Assembly: GCA_045531685.1 (NCBI GenBank)
Contig: JAZSEL010000137.1
Location: 1 to 21,335, forward strand
Length of the DNA: 21,335 nt
Reading direction: 5' to 3'
Source: RGIG8767 sp045531685
GTDB taxonomy: Bacteria > Bacillota > Clostridia > Lachnospirales > Lachnospiraceae
This document shows positions 7,621 to 14,007 of this stretch, one piece after another; the stretch's first letter is position 1; every line of letters starts with the position of its first letter. A program made the translations under genes and the position numbers. The notes below the pieces were generated by a model. It was not told the DNA's origin. It worked only from the letters and a program-made list of their open reading frames with translations, and made no database searches.

Positions 7621-8172
7621 ATGGCATATACAATTATGATTGACGCCGGTCACGGCGGCTGGGACAATGGAGCGCAATACATGGGGCGTCTGGAAAAAGA
7701 AGACAATCTGTCACTTGCACTGGCTGTAGGCAGCATATTAACGGAATACGGCTTTGACGTCCGGTATACACGGACTGAGGACTATTATGAACCCCCTTAC
7801 CAGAAGGCAATGGACGGAAACCGTGCAGGAGCGGATATCTTTTTATCCATTCACAGAAATTCCTCTCCGATTCCCAATCAATATAACGGAGTAGAATCCC
7901 TTGTTTATTCCAATCAGGGTCTTCCTGCTTTATTGGCAAGAAATATCAATTCCCAATTGGAGCGGATTGGTTACCGGAATATCGGCATATCGGAACGGCC
8001 TAACCTGATTGTTCTTAACAGTACTTCCATGCCGGCAGTTCTGGTAGAAGCCGGCTTTATTAATTCTGACCGTGACAATGAGCTTTTTGACAATTTCTTT
8101 AATGAAACTGCCTATGCCATTGCAGACGGTGTAGCCATGACCTTATTCCCTCAAAACTATCCAAACATGTAA
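7621..8172 (+). CDS. N-acetylmuramoyl-L-alanine amidase (Amidase_3 family)
   Basis: Amidase_3 enzymes are zinc hydrolases that cut the bond between N-acetylmuramic acid and L-alanine in peptidoglycan. The 183-residue protein is a bare catalytic domain: the first zinc ligand is His11 in DAGHGG, the second fits Glu27 in EKEDN, the third is His78 in SIHRNSS, and the catalytic Glu143 is in VLVEAGFINS. AAGGA lies seven bases before the ATG. It has no signal peptide, membrane anchor or cell-wall-binding domain, which is odd for an enzyme with an extracellular substrate. It may leave the cell by another route, act on recycled muropeptides, or depend on the membrane protein encoded just upstream; these are guesses. 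The gene is followed by a strong shared terminator. Confidence 0.92.
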   Translation: MAYTIMIDAGHGGWDNGAQYMGRLEKEDNLSLALAVGSILTEYGFDVRYTRTEDYYEPPYQKAMDGNRAGADIFLSIHRNSSPIPNQYNGVESLVYSNQGLPALLARNINSQLERIGYRNIGISERPNLIVLNSTSMPAVLVEAGFINSDRDNELFDNFFNETAYAIADGVAMTLFPQNYPNM

Positions 8173-8210
8173 TTCATAAAATAAGATTACTTCCTCCCTC
8201 CCCATAATAT

Positions 8211-8262
8211 AAAAAACAACTCCCATTCCCGGTTATTTCCCGGAAGTAGGAGTTGTTTTTAA
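8211..8262. terminator. Bidirectional terminator between amidase and PPTase genes
   Basis: AAAACAACTCC on the left pairs with GGAGTTGTTTT on the right, with additional inner pairing (TTCC with GGAA). A-rich and T-rich flanks lie on the two sides, so it can stop transcription from both convergent units. Confidence 0.9.
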
Positions 8263-8273
8263 CTTTTACTCTC

Positions 8274-8957
8274 TTAACACTCTGTTATTTCAATCTGAAA
8301 ATCCCTGTCACAACATACTGCCAACACATATCCCTGCCTACTGTCAACCTCTGCAAAGAAGGCACCCTCATCCCCTTCTGCCTTAACAAGTTGCTTGTCA
8401 AAATCTATGACAATATTACGGAAGTCCAAAGAAAGCCCCACACCAAGCATCTTCACATAACTTTCTTTTATGCACCAGACCCTGTTTACATTCGTAATCG
8501 GTTCTTCTTCTGAAAGAAAGAAGGAACTCTTTTCTTTTTCATGCAGAATCCGATGTATCATCCCCTCTTTCATAGGGCGTATCTCTTGAATATCAATCCC
8601 TATTTTTGTAATTGCCTTTTCTTCCTGCTGACTTATCCTGTTTCCTTCATCGGTATTTGCCGCATAGGCTAATACCGCATACTCACCGGAATGTGACAAA
8701 TTAAATACCACATTCTCCTGCCCTGCCAGATATGGCTTCCCTTTTTCTCCATATTCATAGCGGGGACTTTCTATCTCCAATTCCTCACACATCTTATTTA
8801 ACAAATACGCGGAAACCAGAGAACGTAGCTTATCCTTTTCCTGCTTTAATAACTGTATCTTCTCCCACCGGCTATCTTCCACAAAGGAAGGTTTCTCTCC
8901 GGACAGCATCTCCACAAATTCCGGTGCCTGTATATTCTTACTCAATATTTTTATCAT
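8274..8957 (-). CDS. 4'-phosphopantetheinyl transferase, Sfp type
   Basis: This enzyme moves the phosphopantetheine arm of coenzyme A onto a carrier-protein serine. The 227-residue length is typical of the Sfp/Gsp/HetI group rather than the short AcpS type. Motifs in order are FNLSHSGEYAVLA (85-97), KIGIDIQEI with the metal-binding Asp122 and Glu125, and WCIKESYVKMLG (161-172), where Lys164, Glu165 and Lys169 are the signature residues. GGAG lies six bases upstream of the ATG. No polyketide, peptide synthetase or fatty acid gene is in the window, so its carrier-protein target is not evident; it is the last gene of a three-gene unit with the YitT and lyase genes. I leave the symbol blank because sfp implies a known target. 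Confidence 0.93.
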   Translation of the reverse strand: MIKILSKNIQAPEFVEMLSGEKPSFVEDSRWEKIQLLKQEKDKLRSLVSAYLLNKMCEELEIESPRYEYGEKGKPYLAGQENVVFNLSHSGEYAVLAYAANTDEGNRISQQEEKAITKIGIDIQEIRPMKEGMIHRILHEKEKSSFFLSEEEPITNVNRVWCIKESYVKMLGVGLSLDFRNIVIDFDKQLVKAEGDEGAFFAEVDSRQGYVLAVCCDRDFQIEITEC

Positions 8958-9005
8958 CTTTTACTCCAAAACACCGGTCACTCCTACGTACTAACCAATT
9001 TCGTT

Positions 9006-9866
9006 CTATTCTGCCGGTTTATGATAAAACTTACCCTGCAACTGCTCTGTCCGTACTACATTAATGAACGCATCCGGGTCCACCCGTTTTACAAACTCCA
9101 CAACCTCTTTACTCTCCGCACTCGACACCACCGAATATACCATGCTGCGCTCCTGTCCTTCATAAGAGCCTTCGCTTTCCATAATGGTTGCGCCATGCCT
9201 GCTAATCTTATAAATAGCATCACATACCGGCTTTGCCTTATTGGTTACAATAAATAGGGTTGCCTGCTGGTATTTTTTATACAACATATGAAGAACCTGG
9301 GTAGAAGCATATTGGAAAATAATCGAATACAAGGCTCTGTCCCATCCGAATAAAATACCTGCCACTCCAAGAATTGCCATATTCACACCCAAAATGACAT
9401 TAAAGGAATCCACACCCTTTTTGTCAGACAGATAAATGGCAATAAAATCCGTTCCTCCGCTGGTCGCATTCATAAGCAGGCACAGGCTCACTGCAACACC
9501 GTTCAAAATACCGCCAAAAATACTGATTAATAAAATGTCATAAGTAACCACATAAGCCGGAATCATATCCGTCAATATACTTGACAACACAATCATCAGG
9601 CAGGAATACAAGGTAAACTTCTTACCGATAAATCTAAATCCAATATAAATCGGAATGGCATTCAATAAAAGATTTACCACCGTATACGGAATCTCTGTGT
9701 GAAAAAAGCTCTCTGCAATATGCTGAATCAAAATCGTAATTCCCATTACGCCACCCGGGAACAAATCACCCGTACGGACAAATGTCTTCGTATTTACGGC
9801 GATTAGCACAGAGGCAAGACATATCACAAGAATTCTTTTCCCGTCTTTTTTCCAATCAAAGGTCAT
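9006..9866 (-). CDS. YitT family membrane protein with DUF2179 domain
   Basis: YitT proteins (DUF161 membrane core plus C-terminal DUF2179) are multi-pass membrane proteins of unknown transport role. The product of 286 residues has five to six hydrophobic segments in its first 210 residues, a glycine-rich ATSGGTDFIAIYLS signature, and a soluble tail starting near ATLFIVTNKAKPVCDAI that fits DUF2179. The start is put at ATG 9866 (MTFDWKKDGKRI), with AGAAGGA just upstream, because it gives the usual family length. In-frame Met codons at 9899 and 9902 would add 11 or 12 charged residues and lie on the edge of a small palindrome (9900-9914, CATGGG-TAT-CCCATG). The frame is open as far as 10052, but that would overlap the upstream lyase gene. 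Substrate unknown. Confidence 0.9.
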   Translation of the reverse strand: MTFDWKKDGKRILVICLASVLIAVNTKTFVRTGDLFPGGVMGITILIQHIAESFFHTEIPYTVVNLLLNAIPIYIGFRFIGKKFTLYSCLMIVLSSILTDMIPAYVVTYDILLISIFGGILNGVAVSLCLLMNATSGGTDFIAIYLSDKKGVDSFNVILGVNMAILGVAGILFGWDRALYSIIFQYASTQVLHMLYKKYQQATLFIVTNKAKPVCDAIYKISRHGATIMESEGSYEGQERSMVYSVVSSAESKEVVEFVKRVDPDAFINVVRTEQLQGKFYHKPAE

Positions 9867-9966
9867 AGTTCCTTCTTCCCCGCTTCCTTCTCTTTCCATC
9901 ATGGGTATCCCATGTGGCAACTCCCTCATTGCGGATATCCCCCAATGAACGGCACATTGCTCTGCT

Positions 9967-10992
9967 TTATAGTATGTCTCGTAATGCCTGTAAATCTTCT
10001 TTGGTCGTTGCCCAACAAGTAGCAAACCGGACCACTGTATGTTCTTCATCATAAGGTTCCCAGATGCAAAACCGGACCTTTTCTTCCAATTCCTTTAACT
10101 TTTCGTTGTGTAAAATAACGAACTGCTGATTGGTCGGTGAATCTAAGAATAATTCGTACCCTTTTTCCTCAAATATCTCCTTCAGGCGCTGTGCACAATC
10201 AATAGCATGTCTGCTAATTGTAAAATACAAATCATCCGTAAACAAAGTATCAAACTGTACACCAAGCACCTTACCCTTGGCAAGCAATGCCCCGTGCTGT
10301 TTTACCCTGGTCATAAAATACTTCGGTACATTTTTCCCTGTAAAAACAACTGCCTCACCACATAGGGCTCCTACCTTGGTTCCACCGATGTAAAACACAT
10401 CACAAATCTCCGCAACATCGTTAAGCGTTACGTCTGCCTGATAGCTCATAAGACCATAGCCAAGTCTGGCACCATCCATATACAAAGGAATCTGATATTT
10501 CTTGCACACAGCCTTAATATCCAATAATTCCTGCTTCGTATATAGTGTTCCATACTCCGTCGGATAGGAAATATACACCATTCCCGGAAATACCATATGC
10601 TCACGGGTTCCATCCTGCCAGAAAACCTCTAAATATGCCTTTAACTCACCGGCATCCATCTTTCCGTCATGCCCCTTTACTGTTAGCACCTTGTGTCCCG
10701 AATACTCAATGGCACCGGCTTCATGTACATTAATATGCCCTGTCTCAGCTGCCACTACCCCTTCGTATGGTGCCAACATGGTATCAATCACAAGCTGATT
10801 GGTTTGCGTACCGCCCACCAGGAAATAAACCTCTGCATCCGGACAACCGCAGGCCTCTTTTATCCTGTCCTTTGCCCGCTGTGTATACTCATCAAATCCA
10901 TAGCCTGTCTGTGCATCCATATTTGTCTCAATCAGACGCTGTAATATTTTCTCATGTGCGCCTTGGGAGTAATCATTTTCAAACGATAACAT
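9967..10992 (-). CDS. Low-specificity L-threonine aldolase / beta-eliminating lyase
   Basis: Family members are pyridoxal-phosphate enzymes that cleave threonine or allo-threonine to glycine and acetaldehyde. The 341-residue product starts LSFENDYSQGAHEKIL and has GGTQTNQLV (60-68) at the cofactor phosphate site, VHEAGAIEYSGHK (89-101), YMDGARLGYG (171-180) with the cofactor-contacting Asp, and IGGTKVGALCGEA, where Lys206 is the Schiff-base lysine. AAGGTG lies seven bases before ATG 10992. It is first in a unit with the YitT and phosphopantetheinyl transferase genes, behind a near-consensus promoter. The family is certain; threonine as preferred substrate is inferred from closest resemblance. 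Confidence 0.9.
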   Translation of the reverse strand: MLSFENDYSQGAHEKILQRLIETNMDAQTGYGFDEYTQRAKDRIKEACGCPDAEVYFLVGGTQTNQLVIDTMLAPYEGVVAAETGHINVHEAGAIEYSGHKVLTVKGHDGKMDAGELKAYLEVFWQDGTREHMVFPGMVYISYPTEYGTLYTKQELLDIKAVCKKYQIPLYMDGARLGYGLMSYQADVTLNDVAEICDVFYIGGTKVGALCGEAVVFTGKNVPKYFMTRVKQHGALLAKGKVLGVQFDTLFTDDLYFTISRHAIDCAQRLKEIFEEKGYELFLDSPTNQQFVILHNEKLKELEEKVRFCIWEPYDEEHTVVRFATCWATTKEDLQALRDIL

Positions 10993-11012
10993 CTTTTTTC
11001 ACCTTACCATTT

Positions 11013-11035
11013 TATCCAAATTTTCTATCCAAATT
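11013..11035. repeat. Direct repeat TATCCAAATT x2 overlapping the lyase promoter
   Basis: TATCCAAATT occurs at 11013-11022 and again at 11026-11035, 13 bases apart, in the leader of the lyase gene. The second copy overlaps the first three bases of the -10 box region (11033-11035). It may be an operator for a regulator or chance in A+T-rich DNA. Confidence 0.45.
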
Positions 11036-11061
11036 ATACTATATCATTAGTTCTACTTCAA
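11033..11061 (-). promoter_or_regulatory. Sigma-A promoter of lyase-yitT-PPTase unit
   Basis: On the minus strand TTGAAG (11061-11056) is followed after 17 bases by a perfect TATAAT (11038-11033). Transcription would start near 11026, about 35 bases before the ATG. Confidence 0.85.
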
Positions 11062-11115
11062 TTTAGAAATCCTATCCTCTTGGAAAAGAATCCCCCACAA
11101 AACACAAAAAAGCCC

Positions 11116-11144
11116 TTGTCAGATATTACGTAATATGTTAATAT
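11116..11144 (+). promoter_or_regulatory. Promoter of tRNA-Leu
   Basis: TTGTCA (11116-11121), 17 bases, TAATAT (11139-11144) lies 24 bases before the mature tRNA 5' end. The spacer contains the palindrome ATATTACGTAATAT (11123-11136). Confidence 0.7.
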
Positions 11145-11167
11145 AAATTTCGGTCGTTAAAGATTAA

Positions 11168-11250
11168 GCCGGCGTGTCGGAATGGCAGACGAGGCAGACT
11201 CAAAATCTGTTGTGGGCAACCACGTATGGGTTCAAGTCCCATCGCCGGCA
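11168..11250 (+). tRNA. tRNA-Leu (anticodon CAA)
   Basis: The 83-nt sequence folds as a class II tRNA. The acceptor stem GCCGGCG pairs with CGCCGGC and the discriminator base is A. The anticodon stem GCAGA/TCTGT encloses loop CTCAAAA, giving anticodon CAA (decodes UUG). There is a long variable arm GTGG-GCAA-CCAC, and the T arm ATGGG-TTCAAGT-CCCAT. The long variable arm and discriminator A fit leucine. The 3' CCA is not encoded, so a CCA-adding enzyme must supply it. No integrated element abuts this tRNA. Confidence 0.96.
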
Positions 11251-11255
11251 GTATT

Positions 11256-11290
11256 AAACAAGGAAAACATCGGTTTTCCTTGTTTTTTTA
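11256..11290 (+). terminator. Terminator of tRNA-Leu
   Basis: AACAAGGAAAA (11257-11267) pairs perfectly with TTTTCCTTGTT (11274-11284) around a six-base loop and runs into TTTTTT. It starts within ten bases of the tRNA end. Confidence 0.93.
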
Positions 11291-11372
11291 TTTGGCATCC
11301 GATACAATAAATACATGGAACTCATTCATTTGTTACAAGCTCATAGAGCTATACATGAGAGGGGTATATTTT

Positions 11373-12053
11373 ATGACAATTAATCCCTTATCCACAAATC
11401 GGCTTCCAACCACGCCTTCCAATTCTTCTACTCTGGAAAGCAATAAACTTCAAACACAGCTTACTACAAAAGAACAACGCCTGAATAAGCTTTCTTCCGA
11501 TAATAGTATGACTGCTCAGGATAAAGAAAGAGAGCGCAAAGCATTGCAGCGTGAAATTACAGAAATTACGCGTAAGCTAAAATTAGAACGCATGGAAGAA
11601 AAGCAGGAAGCAAAAGAAACAGCAAAAGAACAGGATAAGAAAAGAATCATTCGGGAAGAACTTCTTGAAGAAACAAATTCTGACAACATCAACAAAAAAA
11701 ATGCCGATGAGCAAGAACAATCTGTTGGTAAAGTTTCCGCTAACACTGAAAAAGAGGATGCTCTTACAAAGGATATCCCACTGGTAACTCTGAAAAATAT
11801 TCTTACCGCTGATTCGCAACTAGCACAAAATGTTGTTCAGGACAATGCCGGCAAACGTCTGGATGCTCAAAAAGACATATTAAGAGCAGAAATGCAATCA
11901 GATTCTCTTTTAGGTACGGATACAACAGCTAAAAAAGAAGCTTTGACTAGCCTTCGTAAAAAAGAAGAACTTCAGATTGAAGTATTGAACAATCGCTCCG
12001 AAGTAATTACACCTGATTTGCAATTCGGTTCTAAAATAATAATACGTGAATAA
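11373..12053 (+). CDS. FlxA-like coiled-coil protein of unknown function
   Basis: I recognise only a family-level resemblance. The 226-residue product begins with a Ser/Thr/Asn/Pro-rich stretch (MTINPLSTNRLPTTPSNSS), then a predicted coiled coil from about residue 20 to 95 with the layout LQTQLTTKEQRLNKLSSD, a short turn, then ERKALQREITEITRKLKLER. That two-helix pattern resembles FlxA-like proteins, which are often found in flagellated bacteria. The middle is Lys/Glu/Gln rich and the C-terminal 90 residues are amphipathic with no motif I know. It has no signal peptide or membrane segment. The start is set by GAGAGGGG eight bases before ATG 11373; upstream Met codons are in or near the tRNA and are not credible. 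A small membrane protein gene follows 18 bases later. Confidence 0.75.
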   Translation: MTINPLSTNRLPTTPSNSSTLESNKLQTQLTTKEQRLNKLSSDNSMTAQDKERERKALQREITEITRKLKLERMEEKQEAKETAKEQDKKRIIREELLEETNSDNINKKNADEQEQSVGKVSANTEKEDALTKDIPLVTLKNILTADSQLAQNVVQDNAGKRLDAQKDILRAEMQSDSLLGTDTTAKKEALTSLRKKEELQIEVLNNRSEVITPDLQFGSKIIIRE

Positions 12054-12071
12054 AGGACTTAGATACATACT

Positions 12072-12551
12072 ATGAGAAGAAAAAGACAACAAAATGATTT
12101 ACTTACCTTTTTAGGCGGACTTGCCATGTTAGTAGCGGGACTCTACTGGCTGACTACAAGAGTAACGGTTTCCAGTAGTTTCTTTGGCGGCGGTTTTTCT
12201 TTTGGCGGAGTTAGCATTAATTCCGGATTAATCGTAGTTCCGTTTATCGCAAGCATCATATGGTTGTTTGTTAACCCGGATTCTTTTATGGCAAAGATTT
12301 GCACAGGCCTCAGTATCTTACTGATTATTGCCGCTATTATTATGAGTACCCATTTACATATGCGTTCAACTTCGCTTTATGAATACCTGATTATGCTGGT
12401 ATTTATCTTCGGCGGCGGTGCATTGGTTCTCAAAGTACTCTGCAATCCGAAATATAAAGATTCCGATAACAGAAGTGACTATGATAAAAGATTAGAAGAA
12501 ATCGAAAACTTAGCCGATGAATTAGAAGAATTAAAAAGAAATATGAAGTAA
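12072..12551 (+). CDS. Hypothetical membrane protein with C-terminal coiled coil
   Basis: I do not recognise a named family. The 159-residue product has a basic N-terminus (MRRKRQQND), four hydrophobic segments (about 10-27, 52-67, 76-95 and 103-123), a Gly/Ser/Phe-rich stretch between the first two (SSSFFGGGFSFGG), and a charged tail (136-158, KRLEEIENLADELEELKRN) predicted as a cytoplasmic coiled coil. It follows the FlxA-like gene by 18 bases on the same strand. The ribosome site is poor: AAAGGA lies about 14 bases before the ATG, so its translation may depend on coupling with the gene before. The terminator directly at its stop codon ends the unit. Two adjacent coiled-coil proteins could interact, which is only a guess. 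Confidence 0.75.
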   Translation: MRRKRQQNDLLTFLGGLAMLVAGLYWLTTRVTVSSSFFGGGFSFGGVSINSGLIVVPFIASIIWLFVNPDSFMAKICTGLSILLIIAAIIMSTHLHMRSTSLYEYLIMLVFIFGGGALVLKVLCNPKYKDSDNRSDYDKRLEEIENLADELEELKRNMK

Positions 12552-12591
12552 TAACAAAAAGCAGCTATCATATCTAGCTGCTTTTTGTTAT
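12551..12591. terminator. Strong bidirectional terminator between convergent genes
   Basis: A 17-base perfect stem (12551-12567 with 12575-12591, ATAACAAAAAGCAGCTA) with a seven-base loop has both A- and T-runs inside the arms. It starts at the last base of the membrane-protein stop codon and ends four bases before the lysA stop codon, serving both. Confidence 0.95.
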
Positions 12592-12594
12592 TAC

Positions 12595-13866
12595 TTAAAA
12601 CGTAAACTTATTCCAAATATCCAATCCGTCAAAGGTTGCAAAATAATCCTTTGGTGTCTCAGCACGACGGATTAACTGTACACTTCCGTCTTCTTTTAAC
12701 AGAAGTTCTGCTGATTTTAACTTACCGTTATAGTTGTAACCCATAGCAAAGCCGTGGGCACCGGTATCATGAATCACTAAAATGTCTCCCTTGTCAATCT
12801 GTGGTAACATACGGTCGATAGCAAATTTATCATTGTTTTCACATAAAGAACCAACCACATCATACATGTGGTCACATGGTGCATCTTCTTTTCCCATAAC
12901 AGTAATATGATGATACGCACCATACATAGCCGGACGCATAAGATTTACTGCACAGGCATCACAACCGATGTACTCCTTGTGTGTATGCTTCTCATGAATA
13001 GCTGTTGTTACCAGATGTCCGTAAGGTCCCATCATAAAACGGCCAAGTTCTGTGTAAATAGCCACATCACCCATGCCTGCCGGCACCAAAACTTCTTCAT
13101 ATACCTTACGTACGCCTTCCCCAATCACACGGATATCATTGCCTTCCTGATCCGGTCTGTAAGGAATACCGATTCCACCGGAAAGGTTGATAAAGGAAAT
13201 CGCAACACCAGTATCTTCTTTTACCTTTACAGCAAGTTCAAATAACTGCTTTGCAAGAGTCGGATAATAATCATTGGTCACGGTATTACTTGCTAAAAAT
13301 GCATGAATACCAAACTTTTTAACACCCTTTTCCTTTAACACACGGAACCCTTCAAATAACTGCTCTGTGGTAAATCCATACTTAGAATCCCCCGGGTTGT
13401 CCATAATATCATTGCTGATTGCAAATACTCCACCCGGATTATAACGCATGGATAATGTCTCCGGTAATTTACCCAATGTCTTTTCCAAGAAATCAATATG
13501 GGTAAAATCATCCAGATTAATAGTCGCTCCCAATTTAGCCGCATATTCATATTCACAAGCAGGTGTTTCATTGGAAGAAAACATAATGTCCTCCCCGGAA
13601 ACTCCCATAGCCTCTGATAACATAAGCTCTGTCTGGGAAGAACAATCTGTTCCGCAACCATATTCTCTTAAAATAGTAATCAAATATGGATTGGGAGTTG
13701 CTTTCACTGCAAAATATTCCTTAAATCCCTTATTCCATGAAAATGCTTCTTTCAACGCCTTGGCGTTCTCACGAATTCCCTTTTCATCATAAATATGAAA
13801 AGGAGTCGGATATGTCTTAATAATTTCTTCTAACTGTTCCTTTGTAACAAATGGTGTCTTGCTCAT
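12595..13866 (-). CDS. lysA: Diaminopimelate decarboxylase family protein
   Basis: This pyridoxal-phosphate enzyme removes carbon dioxide from meso-diaminopimelate in the last step of lysine synthesis. The 423-residue product is an alanine-racemase-fold decarboxylase: Lys55 in YFAVKATPNP forms the Schiff base, LSGGIG (228-233) and ELGRFM (273-278) bind the cofactor phosphate, and Cys342 in GSLCENND is the substrate-side cysteine. The usual EPGR motif reads ELGR here, and the spacing around GCDACAVNLMRPAMYGAYHH also differs from the Escherichia coli type, so this is a divergent branch; I recall such proteins as common in Lachnospiraceae. Another amino acid decarboxylase role is possible. ATG 13866 has GAGGAG nine bases upstream. 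It has its own promoter, and the leader of about 60 bases is too short for a lysine riboswitch. Confidence 0.88.
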   Translation of the reverse strand: MSKTPFVTKEQLEEIIKTYPTPFHIYDEKGIRENAKALKEAFSWNKGFKEYFAVKATPNPYLITILREYGCGTDCSSQTELMLSEAMGVSGEDIMFSSNETPACEYEYAAKLGATINLDDFTHIDFLEKTLGKLPETLSMRYNPGGVFAISNDIMDNPGDSKYGFTTEQLFEGFRVLKEKGVKKFGIHAFLASNTVTNDYYPTLAKQLFELAVKVKEDTGVAISFINLSGGIGIPYRPDQEGNDIRVIGEGVRKVYEEVLVPAGMGDVAIYTELGRFMMGPYGHLVTTAIHEKHTHKEYIGCDACAVNLMRPAMYGAYHHITVMGKEDAPCDHMYDVVGSLCENNDKFAIDRMLPQIDKGDILVIHDTGAHGFAMGYNYNGKLKSAELLLKEDGSVQLIRRAETPKDYFATFDGLDIWNKFTF

Positions 13867-13929
13867 AAGTATGCACTCCTCTCTGCCCAAAAAAGGATTC
13901 TCCTAATTCCAATTTAGCAATTACTCATT

Positions 13930-13958
13930 ATGATACTCATATTTATGCAGTTTTGCAA
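13930..13958 (-). promoter_or_regulatory. Sigma-A promoter of lysA
   Basis: On the minus strand TTGCAA (13958-13953), 17 bases, TATCAT (13935-13930). It lies directly after the terminator of the histidine kinase gene, so lysA is an independent transcript. Confidence 0.75.
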
Positions 13959-13965
13959 GAAAAAT

Positions 13966-13999
13966 ATATAAAAACAGCCAGCCTTTGTCGGCTGGCTGC
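13966..13999 (-). terminator. Terminator of the response regulator/histidine kinase unit
   Basis: GCAGCCAGCC pairs with GGCTGGCTG (arms 13975-13983 and 13990-13998) around a six-base loop, with TTTTTATATATTTTTC following on the minus strand. It begins within about ten bases of the kinase stop codon. Confidence 0.93.
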
Positions 14000-14007
14000 A
14001 TTACATA

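Noticed and set aside
9867..10052. 62-residue longer YitT protein starting at 10052
   Set aside because: It would overlap the lyase gene by about 85 bases, has no ribosome site and is not hydrophobic or family-like.
11168..11250. tRNA-Leu as an attachment site for a mobile element
   Set aside because: No integrase or repeated tRNA 3' end is found next to it; the integrase is more than 8 kb away and of a type that does not need a tRNA.
11299..11304. CCGATA as -10 of a flagellar sigma-D promoter for the FlxA-like gene
   Set aside because: No TAAA -35 element is found about 15 bases upstream; only half the signal is there.
11226..11372. Start of the FlxA-like gene inside the tRNA
   Set aside because: The frame is open by chance; the tRNA terminator lies in between and the real ribosome site is just before 11373.
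13867..13930. Lysine riboswitch or T-box ahead of lysA
   Set aside because: The leader from the promoter to the ATG is only about 60 bases, too short for either.
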